Positions 15,328-22,804 of a DNA stretch of 64,000 nucleotides are shown here, piece after piece. This DNA is from Mycobacterium neglectum (lineage in GTDB: Bacteria > Actinomycetota > Actinomycetes > Mycobacteriales > Mycobacteriaceae). The DNA is taken from the NCBI RefSeq assembly GCF_002591975.1, contig NZ_NVQE01000016.1, positions 1 to 64,000 on the forward strand, read 5' to 3'. Positions within the stretch are counted from its first letter, which is position 1. Each line of letters begins with the position of its first letter. The position numbers and the translations under genes are program-made. The notes under the pieces were generated by a model. That model did not search any database and was not told the origin of the DNA. It worked only from the letters and a program-made list of their open reading frames with translations.

Positions 15328-15890
15328 TGCCGCTACACATCACCTTCATCTGCTCGGGCAACATCTGCCGCTCGCCAATGGCCGAAATCATGTTCGCGCA
15401 ACAGATCGCCGCACGCGGCCTAGCTGACGCGGTTCACATCAACAGCGCGGGCACCTTCGCCTGGCGCAAAAGTCGCGGCTTAGACCCACGAGCTACGCCG
15501 GTACTCCGTCAACACGGCTACCCCGCCCCAAGCCACCGAACTAGCCAACTCACCGCCGCACACCTGCGTGCTGACTTGCTGGTGTGTGCGGGCCGCAAGC
15601 ACTTGGCGCATCTGGCCGACTACGGCGGGGTGCCCGGTGAGCGGTTGGCGCTGCTGCGAGCATTCGACCCAAAGTGGGCAGGACGGCCCGACGTACCGGA
15701 CGTTGCCGACCCGTACTACAACGGTGAGTTCGCGGCCACCTTCGCCGCTATCGACGCGGCCCTGCCGGGGCTACACGAGTGGGTCGATCAACAACTAGCC
15801 CGCGCCGGGCGCGCGCATGTGGGAGCGGTGGAGCGAGGCCGTACGGCGGCACAGGCTATTTCGGCGGGGAGAAACGCGTCTGGCCGATAG
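15327..15890 (+). CDS. Low-molecular-weight protein tyrosine phosphatase, PtpA-like
   Basis: The ATG at 15327 overlaps the preceding TAA by one base. The P-loop ICSGNICRSPMAE gives the CX5R signature (Cys9, Arg15) and the catalytic acid lies in VADPYY (Asp128). Two Tyr follow, as in LMW-PTPs. The whole chain resembles M. tuberculosis PtpA (recalled): TFICSGNICRSPMAE, INSAGT, FDPKW, AALPGLHEWVDQQLAR. It has a 25-residue basic/Ala extension beyond the usual end (187 versus about 163 aa). The motif is PTP-like rather than the ArsC arsenate-reductase type (CxHNAGRSQ). It is the last gene of the capsid transcript, an unusual cargo. Substrate unknown. Confidence 0.88.
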   Translation: MPLHITFICSGNICRSPMAEIMFAQQIAARGLADAVHINSAGTFAWRKSRGLDPRATPVLRQHGYPAPSHRTSQLTAAHLRADLLVCAGRKHLAHLADYGGVPGERLALLRAFDPKWAGRPDVPDVADPYYNGEFAATFAAIDAALPGLHEWVDQQLARAGRAHVGAVERGRTAAQAISAGRNASGR

Positions 15891-15892
15891 AT

Positions 15893-16465
15893 TCATCTGT
15901 TGGATCCGGCATGTTGACCGGGGGCAGCGCGTCCACGTCGTCGTAGGGCCAGGCGTTCAGCTCGGCCATTATTTGCGTTTTGAGCGTGGGTCCAGCCAGT
16001 ACGGGTGATGACGTAGATGTTGTCAATTTGCGGCTCGTACTCGTACTCCCGAACAACCGCCATGACATGCGACTGTGTCCAGTCATTGTCGTCATGAACG
16101 ATGTTCTTGTTCCGCAAGTTCAGCCAGTACTCGCAGGCTTCGAGTTGCTTCGCATCCGTATAGATGGTCTCGGTGACGAGACGGCTGCGGGCCTTGCTAT
16201 TGCCAAAGCACTTAAAGGCCGCCACGAGCGCCGAGTGCCACAGAGCCTGGCGCGTGATACCGCCTTCGGCGCTGTAGCCGAGCCCGTCGAGTTCATCAAG
16301 ACACTCCACGGCGAAGCCCAGATCAGTCAGATGCAGATTCAGGTGCGCGAGTTCCTTCCCGAGGTCGTCCGGCACCTGCACGATCTTCTTGATCACGCCC
16401 TCAGGCGATTGCTCCGTTAAGTGCACCCCGCCGTCACGGAGCTCAATGCTGTACGTGCTCTTCAC
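15893..16465 (-). CDS. HEPN-like hypothetical protein at the element right end
   Basis: The frame starts at GTG 16465 and ends three bases from the convergent phosphatase. It is 190 residues with a helical core (ALWHSALVAAFKCFGNSKAR) followed by CEYWLNLRNKNIVHDDNDWT. The segment Arg118-x5-His124 fits the Rx4-6H catalytic motif of HEPN ribonucleases found in toxins and abortive-infection systems, with the usual Asn/Lys after the Arg. The C-terminus is Arg/Asn-rich. The right end next to attR is where such elements tend to carry accessory or defence genes. HEPN assignment rests on the motif and helical context only. No antitoxin partner is visible. Confidence 0.55.
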   Translation of the reverse strand: MKSTYSIELRDGGVHLTEQSPEGVIKKIVQVPDDLGKELAHLNLHLTDLGFAVECLDELDGLGYSAEGGITRQALWHSALVAAFKCFGNSKARSRLVTETIYTDAKQLEACEYWLNLRNKNIVHDDNDWTQSHVMAVVREYEYEPQIDNIYVITRTGWTHAQNANNGRAERLALRRRGRAAPGQHAGSNR

Positions 16466-16522
16466 GGAAGAGCATTCTCCCAGGGACCGCCGACAGGTCG
16501 GGGCGTGTCATGGTGCGTGTCC

Positions 16523-16542
16523 CCGTCCCTTAACGGTCCCTT
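16523..16542 (+). promoter_or_regulatory. Candidate integrase arm-type motifs, right end
   Basis: CCGTCCCTT (16523-16531) and CGGTCCCTT (16534-16542) match the motif pair inside the left end (3637-3656). They lie in the 220-base stretch between the HEPN-like gene and attR, which is otherwise gene-free and holds repeated cgtacc words (16560-16600). Confidence 0.3.
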
Positions 16543-16685
16543 GAGCGCAGCCGTACTCCGGGCGTACCGCACCCGTACCGGGGTAGTGCGCTAGCCGTAC
16601 CGGAGCTGCAGCTAGCGTTGCAATTTGGGTTTGCTATGCGGCCCATCTACCAGCGGTTATCGCTCATGCGTTCGGGCGTGGAAAT

Positions 16686-16733
16686 AGCTTCCCAAGCTGA
16701 ATACGCGGGTTCGATTCCCGTCATCGGCTCCAG
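16686..16733 (+). repeat. Right attachment-site core, 48-bp direct repeat
   Basis: An exact copy of 3555-3602, representing the original 3' half of tRNA-Gly displaced by integration. There is no 5' half here, so no second tRNA is made. Host sequence resumes at 16734. Confidence 0.95.
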
Positions 16734-16827
16734 AGATTGCGATTCGGCGACATGATGGCCACAACCGGGAATCGCGAGCCCCGCCAGCGGCAATCGGGCC
16801 GACACGCCCTTTAAGTTGCGAATCACT

Positions 16828-17256
16828 ATGACTAACGTTTTGCGGGTCTTGCGCACACTGGCCACTGCCGTCGCCGCGCCGGCAATCGCGGGCCTTGCAC
16901 TCGCCGGCACGGCAACCGCCGACCCGCCGCTACTGAACGGCGTCTACGGCTCAACCGACGGCGACCCCTACAACGTCTGGACCTTCGCGACGAGTTGCGG
17001 CGCCGCCGGCTGTACCGGCACGGTCACCAGCAACCAGGGCTGGCAGACTCCCACCACGCTTTCCGGCGGTCGCTGGAACTTCACGGTCTCGAAGCCGGGC
17101 GGCCTCACCTGCGACGACGGGCACTACGAACCGGCCGTCGTGTCGATCTCGGTCGACCCGGCGACGCTGGGTGGCGTGTTGTCGTCAGATTCCAATTACG
17201 GCTGTGCGGGCGGAATTCTGACCCAGAGCCCATTCCAGCTGCAAAAGGTCGGCTGA
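16828..17256 (+). CDS. Small secreted protein, four-cysteine type
   Basis: The ATG at 16828 opens a 142-residue protein with a Sec signal peptide (MTNVLRVLRTLATAVAAPA, then AIAGLALAGTATA, cleavage likely before DPPLLNG). The mature domain of about 110 residues has an N-terminal GVYGSTDGDPYNVWTF block and paired cysteines (TSCGAAGCTGT, LTCDDGHYE, SNYGCAGG), suggesting disulphides in the cell envelope. This pattern is common in small exported mycobacterial proteins of unknown function. It is the first host gene after attR. A start upstream at TTG 16816 is possible but would spoil the signal peptide. Confidence 0.75.
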   Translation: MTNVLRVLRTLATAVAAPAIAGLALAGTATADPPLLNGVYGSTDGDPYNVWTFATSCGAAGCTGTVTSNQGWQTPTTLSGGRWNFTVSKPGGLTCDDGHYEPAVVSISVDPATLGGVLSSDSNYGCAGGILTQSPFQLQKVG

Positions 17257-17275
17257 CCCGTTCTGGGACGATCAC

Positions 17276-17971
17276 CTAGCTGAAATGGGTGCTCGGTCGC
17301 GCGAGTTGTACGCCGTCGACAGTGATGTCGAGTTTCTCGTTGTAGAACGCCACCATGTTCGCGATCGGCGCCACCGCAGGCAGCGGCGTCTCGTAGGTCC
17401 ACGCGAGGTCGGCGACTGACGCGTCTCCAACGTGCACCGACCAGTAAGCCGAAGTGACGCCCTTGTAGGGGCACAGCGTCTGCGTGGTCGACGGCTCGAG
17501 ATGTTCGAATGCCACGTCGGTGCGGTCGATGTAGTAGCGGGTGGGCAGTCCGGTCTCGAAAACCATTACCGGGCATTGGGTGTCGGCCACTTCGACACCA
17601 TTCAGAGCAACCGTGACGTGGCGGTGGGACCGTAGCGCATCCACGCGCACGTACGGGTTCCGGGGATGGCCGTAAATCGGCTCGTCCTCTTCGAACCAGT
17701 CCAACGTGTCCCATCGGAACCGGACCAGCCCGGCGAAGTCGCCATCATTGAAGACCTTCGCCGCCGGAACATTGCGGAGTACATCGGCGCGGACATCCGA
17801 GACCGGTATGTAGTACTGGGGGTAATACGGCACCTCCCACACATAGCGTGCCGAGATCGTGTCGAACACCAACTCCGAATCCAGAAAGCCGCGCACCCGA
17901 CGCGGACCCGGTTCGATGCGACCGCGTACCGCGGCCATCTGGGGATAATCAGGCGACTTCGGCGTGGTCAT
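17276..17971 (-). CDS. DUF427 family protein, two-domain form
   Basis: The ATG at 17971 gives 231 residues; the frame extends to 18091 but the upstream part looks non-coding. Two DUF427 beta-rich modules follow one another. The first (about 25-110) has VWEVPYYPQYYIPVSDV. The second (about 130-220) has VFETGLPTRYYIDRTDVAFE and TLCPYKGVTSAYWSV, the family hallmark. DUF427 proteins are widespread in actinobacteria and fungi with no firmly established reaction. It is convergent with the small secreted protein gene and probably monocistronic. Confidence 0.88.
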   Translation of the reverse strand: MTTPKSPDYPQMAAVRGRIEPGPRRVRGFLDSELVFDTISARYVWEVPYYPQYYIPVSDVRADVLRNVPAAKVFNDGDFAGLVRFRWDTLDWFEEDEPIYGHPRNPYVRVDALRSHRHVTVALNGVEVADTQCPVMVFETGLPTRYYIDRTDVAFEHLEPSTTQTLCPYKGVTSAYWSVHVGDASVADLAWTYETPLPAVAPIANMVAFYNEKLDITVDGVQLARPSTHFS

Positions 17972-18197
17972 GCTTGCCAGACTAGGCGCGCAACGGCATT
18001 CAGCCGAAGGGCCGCGTAACCTATACCGTCCGGCTTCCCAATCCGACTCTTGCGTATGCAAAAACACCAGGTGAGCGCTACTTTTTTGCAATCATTTCGA
18101 CAGCGTCAATTGATCTTGTTTTTCCCCTTTTTCTGGACATCTGTCCGGTACCGTTAGCACCGCTTTCCGTCCTAACGGCCTTAACAGGAAGACGACG
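17972..18197. promoter_or_regulatory. 226-base divergent intergenic region with an AT-rich patch
   Basis: This gap separates the DUF427 gene (minus) and the CD225-like gene (plus). From about 18078 to 18134 it is markedly AT-rich for this genome (cttttttgcaatcatttcg, then ttgatcttgtttttcc) and it ends in the palindrome GGACATCTGTCC (18135-18146) and CGGTACCG. Promoters for one or both genes are likely; exact boxes are uncertain. Confidence 0.4.
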
Positions 18198-18518
18198 ATG
18201 ACACAACCTCCGCCTGGCAATTACCCGCCTCCGCAACCGCAGGGCGCGCAGCCAAGCACACACCTTGTTTTCGCCATTCTGGTGACATTGTTCTGCTGTC
18301 TCCCGTTCGGCATCGTCTCGATCGTCAAGGCGAGCCAGGTGAACGGTCTCTGGGCGCAGGGCCAGTACGACGCAGCGCAGGCGTCGTCCGCCGCCGCGAA
18401 GAAGTGGGCGATGTGGGGCCTCATCGCCGGCATCGTCGTATTCGTGATCTACGGCATCCTGATCGCCGTCGGTGCGGTCAACATGGACTTCGATACGACG
18501 ACAACGACCGACTACTGA
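18198..18518 (+). CDS. CD225/dispanin family membrane protein
   Basis: This 106-residue protein has a cytosolic Pro/Gln-rich N-terminus (MTQPPPGNYPPPQPQG) and two membrane segments: LVFAILVTLFCCLPFGIVSI, then after the loop KASQVNGLWAQGQYDAAQAS the second WAMWGLIAGIVVFVIYGILI. The first helix ending in CCLPFGIVSIVKASQV is the signature of the CD225/dispanin family (interferon-induced transmembrane protein relatives). AGGAAG lies upstream of the ATG. The DUF2752 gene follows 24 bases later on the same strand, a pairing often seen in actinobacteria. Function in bacteria is unknown. Confidence 0.88.
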   Translation: MTQPPPGNYPPPQPQGAQPSTHLVFAILVTLFCCLPFGIVSIVKASQVNGLWAQGQYDAAQASSAAAKKWAMWGLIAGIVVFVIYGILIAVGAVNMDFDTTTTTDY

Positions 18519-18541
18519 TCTCCACTCCGCTTCGGCACAAC

Positions 18542-18946
18542 GTGCCTGTCCGCCTCGGCGGCCCACTGTTGGTGGGCGCCTTGGCGGCAGGTGCGTGTGC
18601 GGTTGTGTGGATCGGCGATCCGACCACACCGGGCGGCTTCCTACCGCTGTGCCCGACGAAAGCCCTTCTGGGCATTGACTGCCCGGGCTGCGGCACCCTT
18701 CGGATGATCTATTCGCTGCTGCACTTCGACTTCCTGTCAGCGGTGCGGTTCAACGCGCTCGCTGTCGTCGCGCTCGGATTCCTGATCGTCGCCTTTGTCG
18801 TATGGACGTACGGCAGCATCGTGGGTCGCAAGGTCTCCGGCTGGCAGCACCACCGCTGGGCCGCCACCGTGACAATGGTTCTCGTCACGCTGTGGTTCGT
18901 GGTTCGCAACCTGCCGTTCGCGCCGTTCACCGCATTGCACGTGTGA
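18542..18946 (+). CDS. DUF2752 membrane protein
   Basis: The likely start is GTG 18542, giving 134 residues; an upstream ATG at 18404 would overlap the whole end of the previous gene. The hallmark is FLPLCPTKALLGIDCPGCGT, with three Cys in the CP...CPGCGxxR arrangement, flanked by three hydrophobic segments (LLVGALAAGACAVVWI, ALAVVALGFLIVAFVVWTYG, TVTMVLVTLWFVVRNLP). The Cys cluster probably faces the membrane surface. It is cotranscribed with the CD225-like protein, and the two may work together. Function unknown. Confidence 0.85.
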   Translation: MPVRLGGPLLVGALAAGACAVVWIGDPTTPGGFLPLCPTKALLGIDCPGCGTLRMIYSLLHFDFLSAVRFNALAVVALGFLIVAFVVWTYGSIVGRKVSGWQHHRWAATVTMVLVTLWFVVRNLPFAPFTALHV

Positions 18947-18963
18947 CCGGCGGGATGAAATCG

Positions 18964-21102
18964 CTATCGATTACGGACGCAGTCGTACGTCAACGGGATA
19001 TCGGGTCCGAGTTCCACGACCTCGAACGCCTCGGGTGTGATCGCGCGGAAGGTATCGGCGGCAATACCCAAATCCGCCCATTTGGCGTTGCTGGTTCGGT
19101 CGTCGGCGAAGGTGAGCGGCACCTGGCCGCCGTCGGCCAGCAGCATGCCGTGGGTCTGCAGAGCCTTGATCACCACCTTCTGCGAGTCCGTGTAGCCCGT
19201 CTGGTCGAAGTCGGCCTTCAGTCGGAACCGCACGCCATAGGGCGGCGCATTGGGGTCGAGGCTTTCGGGGCCACCGGCGTGGCTCGCCGGGTGCACGTAC
19301 ACCCCTGCCCTTATCCGGTCGTTGGGCAGGATGAACCGGATCGCGTGATCGATTGAGCCCGAGGCGACTTCGTCGGCAGTGGGTGTCATGGCGGAGATCG
19401 GGAACCCGCCTGCATCTGCGCTGGTGCACTGATCGCCGCGCAGGTTGTCCGGGTACTGCTTGTTCAGGTCCCAGACGAAGAAGGCCGCGGTCGCCAGGCC
19501 CTCGCCCTCCTTCGTCGACTGGTACGTCTCGTACAGCCGCTGACCTTCGCGGTCGACGACGAGCAGTTGGCAGTCGCCCTGGCCCTCGGTGTTTCCGGTG
19601 ATATCGCACTGAAGATCCGGGGATCCGCCGATGTTGGCGTTCTCCGGGACCGGCATCTCGGCGGGCACCGGATCGCAGGCCGGGCCTCCGAAGCAGTAGT
19701 CCTCGGTGCCGGCGACCTGCATCCGCGGGGTGCTGCCGTCGGCGAAGAAGACGGCGTTCGAGAAGTCGATCTGGAGCCTGTTGTCGGTGCCCCACCCGCC
19801 CGCTGCGCTGAGTGCACCGATGATCGCGTCGCTGCGGTCGGACTTCGGAACACCGGAGACGTCGGAGTTCCACGGCTGCGGACCGTTGAACATCCCCCCG
19901 CCGGACGCAGTCGGCGCAGCAGGCGGCTGCCCCGTGGACGGCGACGGCGTGTCCGACGGCGACGACGACGCGGTGTTTGTCGATGGCGAGTCGGAGTCAC
20001 CGGTGAACATGATCACGGCAGCGACGGCCACGATCACGACGAGTAGCGCCGCGGCCGAAGCCAGCAGAATGTTTCTCCGCCGCCCCGACGGCGGGGCCGA
20101 GGGCGCCGGCGGCGGACCCTGCCCGGCAGGCGTTCGGTACTGAGTCGCGGCGGCGAACGCCGCCGGGTCGGGTCGATGCAGACGCTCAGTCGGCTCCGGT
20201 GGCCGGGCCGCCATCGTCGGTCCGGGCTGGTTCAGCTGCCCGGTCGGCTGCGCCGTCCACGCCGGCGGCGCGGCCTCGGTGCGATCCTGCTGCGCGCCGA
20301 CCGCTGCGCGGGCGGCGGTCGCGAGATCCTTGGTCGAGGCATAACGCTGGTCGGGTTCCTTGGCCATGCCGGTGGTGATCACCTGGTCCATCGCCTGGGG
20401 AATCTGCGGCCTGACCATCGACGGCTTCGGCGGAGGTTGGAGCATATGCGCGGTGGCGATCTGCTCGAGTGTCTTTGCCGGGAAAGGAGATTCACCAGTG
20501 AGCGCCTCATACAGCACACACGTGAGCGCATAGACATCGGCCCGCGCGTCGGCCGACCCGGTCGAGAACCGCTCGGGAGCCATGTAGGCCCAGGTACCCA
20601 CAGCGGCTCCCGTGTCGGTGAGCCCCGCCTCGCCCGCGACCCGGGCTATACCGAAGTCGATCAGGTAGGCGAAGTCATCCTCGGTGACGAGGATGTTCGA
20701 GGGCTTGACGTCGCGGTGCACCAGTCCGATCCGGTGGGCAGCGAACAGTGCCAACGCGATCTGTTCGATGATCTTGATGGCACGTTGAGGGGGAAGCGGA
20801 CCCGAGCGCAGGAGCGTGCCGAGATCCTCGCCCTCGATCAGCCTCATGTCCACGAACAGGCGGCCGTCGATCTCGCCGAAGTCGTGGATCGGCACCACGT
20901 GAGGATTGTTGAGCCCCGCGGCCGCTCGAGCCTCGCGACGGAAACGTTCCTGGAACGTCTGATCGTCGGCCAGATGAGCGGGCAGGACTTTCACCGCCAC
21001 CACGCGGTCGGTCACCGTGTCATAGGCGCGCCAAACGTCGCCCATACCGCCCCGGCCCAGCAATTCGACCAACTTGTAGCGCCCGAACGGCGTCGCGTCC
21101 AA
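18964..21102 (-). CDS. Receptor-type Ser/Thr protein kinase, PknH-like
   Basis: A TTG at 21102 with GGGAGG five bases upstream is the preferred start (712 aa); an in-frame TTG at 21132 is possible. The N-terminal kinase domain (about 1-265) has the glycine loop LLGRGGMGDVWRAYDT, Lys in VAVKVLPAHL, HRDVKPSNIL, DFG in LIDFGIARV and APERF. A Pro-rich linker leads to one membrane helix (about 340-365, RRRNILLASAAALLVVIVAV). The external domain of about 290 residues carries Cys in DYCFGGPACDPV, DLQCDI and DQCTS, which suggests disulphides, as in PknH/PknJ-type sensor domains. It would phosphorylate cytosolic proteins in response to an envelope signal. Confidence 0.92.
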   Translation of the reverse strand: MDATPFGRYKLVELLGRGGMGDVWRAYDTVTDRVVAVKVLPAHLADDQTFQERFRREARAAAGLNNPHVVPIHDFGEIDGRLFVDMRLIEGEDLGTLLRSGPLPPQRAIKIIEQIALALFAAHRIGLVHRDVKPSNILVTEDDFAYLIDFGIARVAGEAGLTDTGAAVGTWAYMAPERFSTGSADARADVYALTCVLYEALTGESPFPAKTLEQIATAHMLQPPPKPSMVRPQIPQAMDQVITTGMAKEPDQRYASTKDLATAARAAVGAQQDRTEAAPPAWTAQPTGQLNQPGPTMAARPPEPTERLHRPDPAAFAAATQYRTPAGQGPPPAPSAPPSGRRRNILLASAAALLVVIVAVAAVIMFTGDSDSPSTNTASSSPSDTPSPSTGQPPAAPTASGGGMFNGPQPWNSDVSGVPKSDRSDAIIGALSAAGGWGTDNRLQIDFSNAVFFADGSTPRMQVAGTEDYCFGGPACDPVPAEMPVPENANIGGSPDLQCDITGNTEGQGDCQLLVVDREGQRLYETYQSTKEGEGLATAAFFVWDLNKQYPDNLRGDQCTSADAGGFPISAMTPTADEVASGSIDHAIRFILPNDRIRAGVYVHPASHAGGPESLDPNAPPYGVRFRLKADFDQTGYTDSQKVVIKALQTHGMLLADGGQVPLTFADDRTSNAKWADLGIAADTFRAITPEAFEVVELGPDIPLTYDCVRNR

Positions 21103-21208
21103 CTCAACCTCCCGAAAGTGCAGCCTGCGCAACGATAAGCCGCCACCGCCCCCTTATGGGCGGAATGCAGGGGCCACACCGCACGGGCTCGGTAGGCCCT
21201 CGGGCAAT

Positions 21209-21982
21209 ATGTCTGTCGTGTCGGGACAGCTGGAGAACAAGGTCGTCATCGTCGCCGGACTCGGCGGCATCGGAAACGGCTTGGCGCGCCGCTATGCCGA
21301 CGAGGGGGCCCGGCTCGTGGTCGGTGACCTCGACCCGGAGACGGTGTCGCACGTCGTCGCCGAGGTCGACCCCGAACGGATACGCGGGGCGGCGCTCGAC
21401 GGCGCCGACGAGGAGTCGGTCATCTCGATCGTCAAGCTCGCGGTGGATACCTTCGGCCGGCTCGACGGCATGCACGTGAACTTCACCAACGCCGCGGACG
21501 CCTATCTGCCCGGCGGTGTTGTCGATCTTCCGCTGGAGGCGTTCGACGAGGTAATGCGGGTCAATACACGCGGTTTCGTGATCTGCGCCAAGCACGCGAT
21601 ACCACCGATGATCGAAAGTGGCGGCGGATCAATCGTTTTCACCGCATCGATCGACGCGTACAACGGTGCGGGCACCCGCGTGTCCTATGCGATGAGCAAG
21701 GCGGCCGAACTGGCGCTGATGCGTCACATCGCCCGCAAGTACGGCCCGAAGGGCATTCGCGCCAATGCCATTGCCCCGGGCCTGATCTGGCACTACAAGT
21801 TCGACGAGCAGTGGATGCCCGACGGCATCGTCGAGCAGACACGTGCCCGTCAGATGATCAAGTCGCGCTTCGGCAATCCGAACGATGTCGCCGCAGTGGG
21901 TGCGCTGCTGCTATCAGACGACGGCAGCTTCATCACCGCACAGACGATCAGTGTGGACGGCGGGGTGACGTTCCGCCCTTGA
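21209..21982 (+). CDS. Short-chain dehydrogenase/reductase
   Basis: A 257-residue classical SDR. The cofactor loop is VIVAGLGGIGNGLARRYADE, the Asp in VVGDLDP suggests NAD preference, the catalytic Ser lies in VFTASIDAYN and the Tyr/Lys pair in VSYAMSKAAEL. The usual NNAG motif is NFTNAADA. The C-terminus SVDGGVTFRP is standard. The start is ATG 21209; GTG 21218 is an alternative. It is divergent from the kinase gene by about 100 bases and probably stands alone. Substrate unknown; steroid, alcohol or acyl substrates are all possible. Confidence 0.9.
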   Translation: MSVVSGQLENKVVIVAGLGGIGNGLARRYADEGARLVVGDLDPETVSHVVAEVDPERIRGAALDGADEESVISIVKLAVDTFGRLDGMHVNFTNAADAYLPGGVVDLPLEAFDEVMRVNTRGFVICAKHAIPPMIESGGGSIVFTASIDAYNGAGTRVSYAMSKAAELALMRHIARKYGPKGIRANAIAPGLIWHYKFDEQWMPDGIVEQTRARQMIKSRFGNPNDVAAVGALLLSDDGSFITAQTISVDGGVTFRP

Positions 21983-22003
21983 CTGCCCGCGGCTTACCGG
22001 AAC

Positions 22004-22678
22004 TCAGCGGAAGTAGTTCTCATCGCCGGAGGGGTATCCGCCGCCGGTTGTGGTGATGTGAACGTGGTCGTAATGGCCGTAGCCGCCGCCTCGTTGCGCC
22101 CCGTTGGGGGTGTAGTACACACCGCGCCAGATGGCGTCCTGCATCCCGAACCGGGACGCGTTGCGCAACACGTACGACACGATCTCGTCTCCGAGCGCGA
22201 TGCCCTGCGCGGAACCGGCGTTGGGAATCATCACGTCGAGCGCCAGGCCGTTCGGATGCCACCTCAGCGAATCGGGCCGAACGCCACCGATGCTGCGAAT
22301 CTCGGGGAAGGCCGCCGTGATGGCGCGGGACGCCAGGATCGTCTTGACCTGAAGGCCGCGCTCGGGAGCGAGTCCGATGGGCAGCGTGCGATCGACGGTG
22401 CGGTACCGCGATGCCGCGATGACGGTGTCGGGACCGGAGCTCAAGCTGACCTGACCGACGATCTGCGCCGGCAGCGGCGCGGTCGGCGCGGCGGCCACGA
22501 TCTCGACGTTCCAGGGCGCGACCTCGTCGACCGGAGCGCTCTGGACCGGATGCTTCTGCGGTTGCATATCGGCGCCTACCGCGAAGAAGACGGCCGCCGG
22601 ACCGAGCACTGAAGCCAGGACAACAGGCGACTTACGTCGCTTTTTGGCTAATGAGTGCCGACCCACGCAGAGCACCAT
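22004..22678 (-). CDS. Exported LAS-type peptidase-like protein (Rv0320 homologue)
   Basis: The protein has a basic N-terminus and a hydrophobic segment (SPVVLASVLGPAAVFFAVGA), so it is exported or membrane-anchored. The C-terminal domain (about 125-224) ends with the metal-binding pattern LRWHPNGLALDVMIPNAG and YGHYDHVHITTTGGGYP, i.e. H-x6-D and H-x-H, as in LAS/M15-type peptidases. This domain is widespread in mycobacterial exported proteins and matches what I recall of Rv0320, the neighbour of dcd in M. tuberculosis. A peptidoglycan role is inferred; the Zn-dependent activity is unproven. The start is uncertain (ATG 22678 lacks a good SD). Confidence 0.75.
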   Translation of the reverse strand: MVLCVGRHSLAKKRRKSPVVLASVLGPAAVFFAVGADMQPQKHPVQSAPVDEVAPWNVEIVAAAPTAPLPAQIVGQVSLSSGPDTVIAASRYRTVDRTLPIGLAPERGLQVKTILASRAITAAFPEIRSIGGVRPDSLRWHPNGLALDVMIPNAGSAQGIALGDEIVSYVLRNASRFGMQDAIWRGVYYTPNGAQRGGGYGHYDHVHITTTGGGYPSGDENYFR

Positions 22679-22747
22679 AACCGTAATTGAGCGATAACAC
22701 AGCAAGGGCCCCACCTGCAGCGATGTTTCCGCTGGTCACCGGCCTGA

Positions 22748-22762
22748 GATAAATTTGTTATC
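22748..22762. promoter_or_regulatory. GATAA/TTATC palindrome, candidate GntR-family operator
   Basis: GATAA-ATTTG-TTATC (22748-22762) is a perfect inverted repeat, with further copies of the half-site nearby (GATAAC at 22692-22697, GTTATC around 22769). It lies in the 126-base gap between the LAS-like gene and the FadR-type regulator, an autoregulatory position. The regulator-operator link is inferred. Confidence 0.4.
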
Positions 22763-22804
22763 TGTCCGTTATCGGCGACCAACGGCCTGTTCGGCGATTG
22801 ATAC

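Larger units (their letters stand above)
3555..16733. mobile_element. Integrated 13.2-kb phage-satellite-like element in tRNA-Gly, capsid-encoding
   Basis: The element is bounded by a perfect 48-bp direct repeat (3555-3602 and 16686-16733) that begins in the tRNA anticodon arm and runs one base past CCA. A tyrosine integrase lies just inside the left copy, as expected for tRNA integration. The leftward half (3.7-12.9 kb) carries recombination, DNA-binding and replication genes. The rightward half (13.05-15.9 kb) carries a capsid-like gene, unknown proteins and a phosphatase, and a HEPN-like gene closes the right end. No terminase, portal, maturation protease, tail, lysis or conjugation gene is visible. 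Coupled short genes, less GC-saturated third positions and absence of Rv0321-region homologues support horizontal origin. Satellite status is an inference. Confidence 0.9.

Noticed and set aside
15327..15890. Arsenate reductase (ArsC type) for the phosphatase
   Set aside because: The loop is CSGNICRSPMAE, the phosphatase form; thioredoxin- or mycothiol-linked ArsC proteins typically have C-x-H-N-A-G-R-S.
16647..16910. Minus-strand frame of 87 codons across attR containing SLEPMTGIEPAYSAWE
   Set aside because: This is the antisense reading of the tRNA-Gly sequence, a well-known source of spurious protein predictions; the same words appear antisense to the intact tRNA at 3495-3821.
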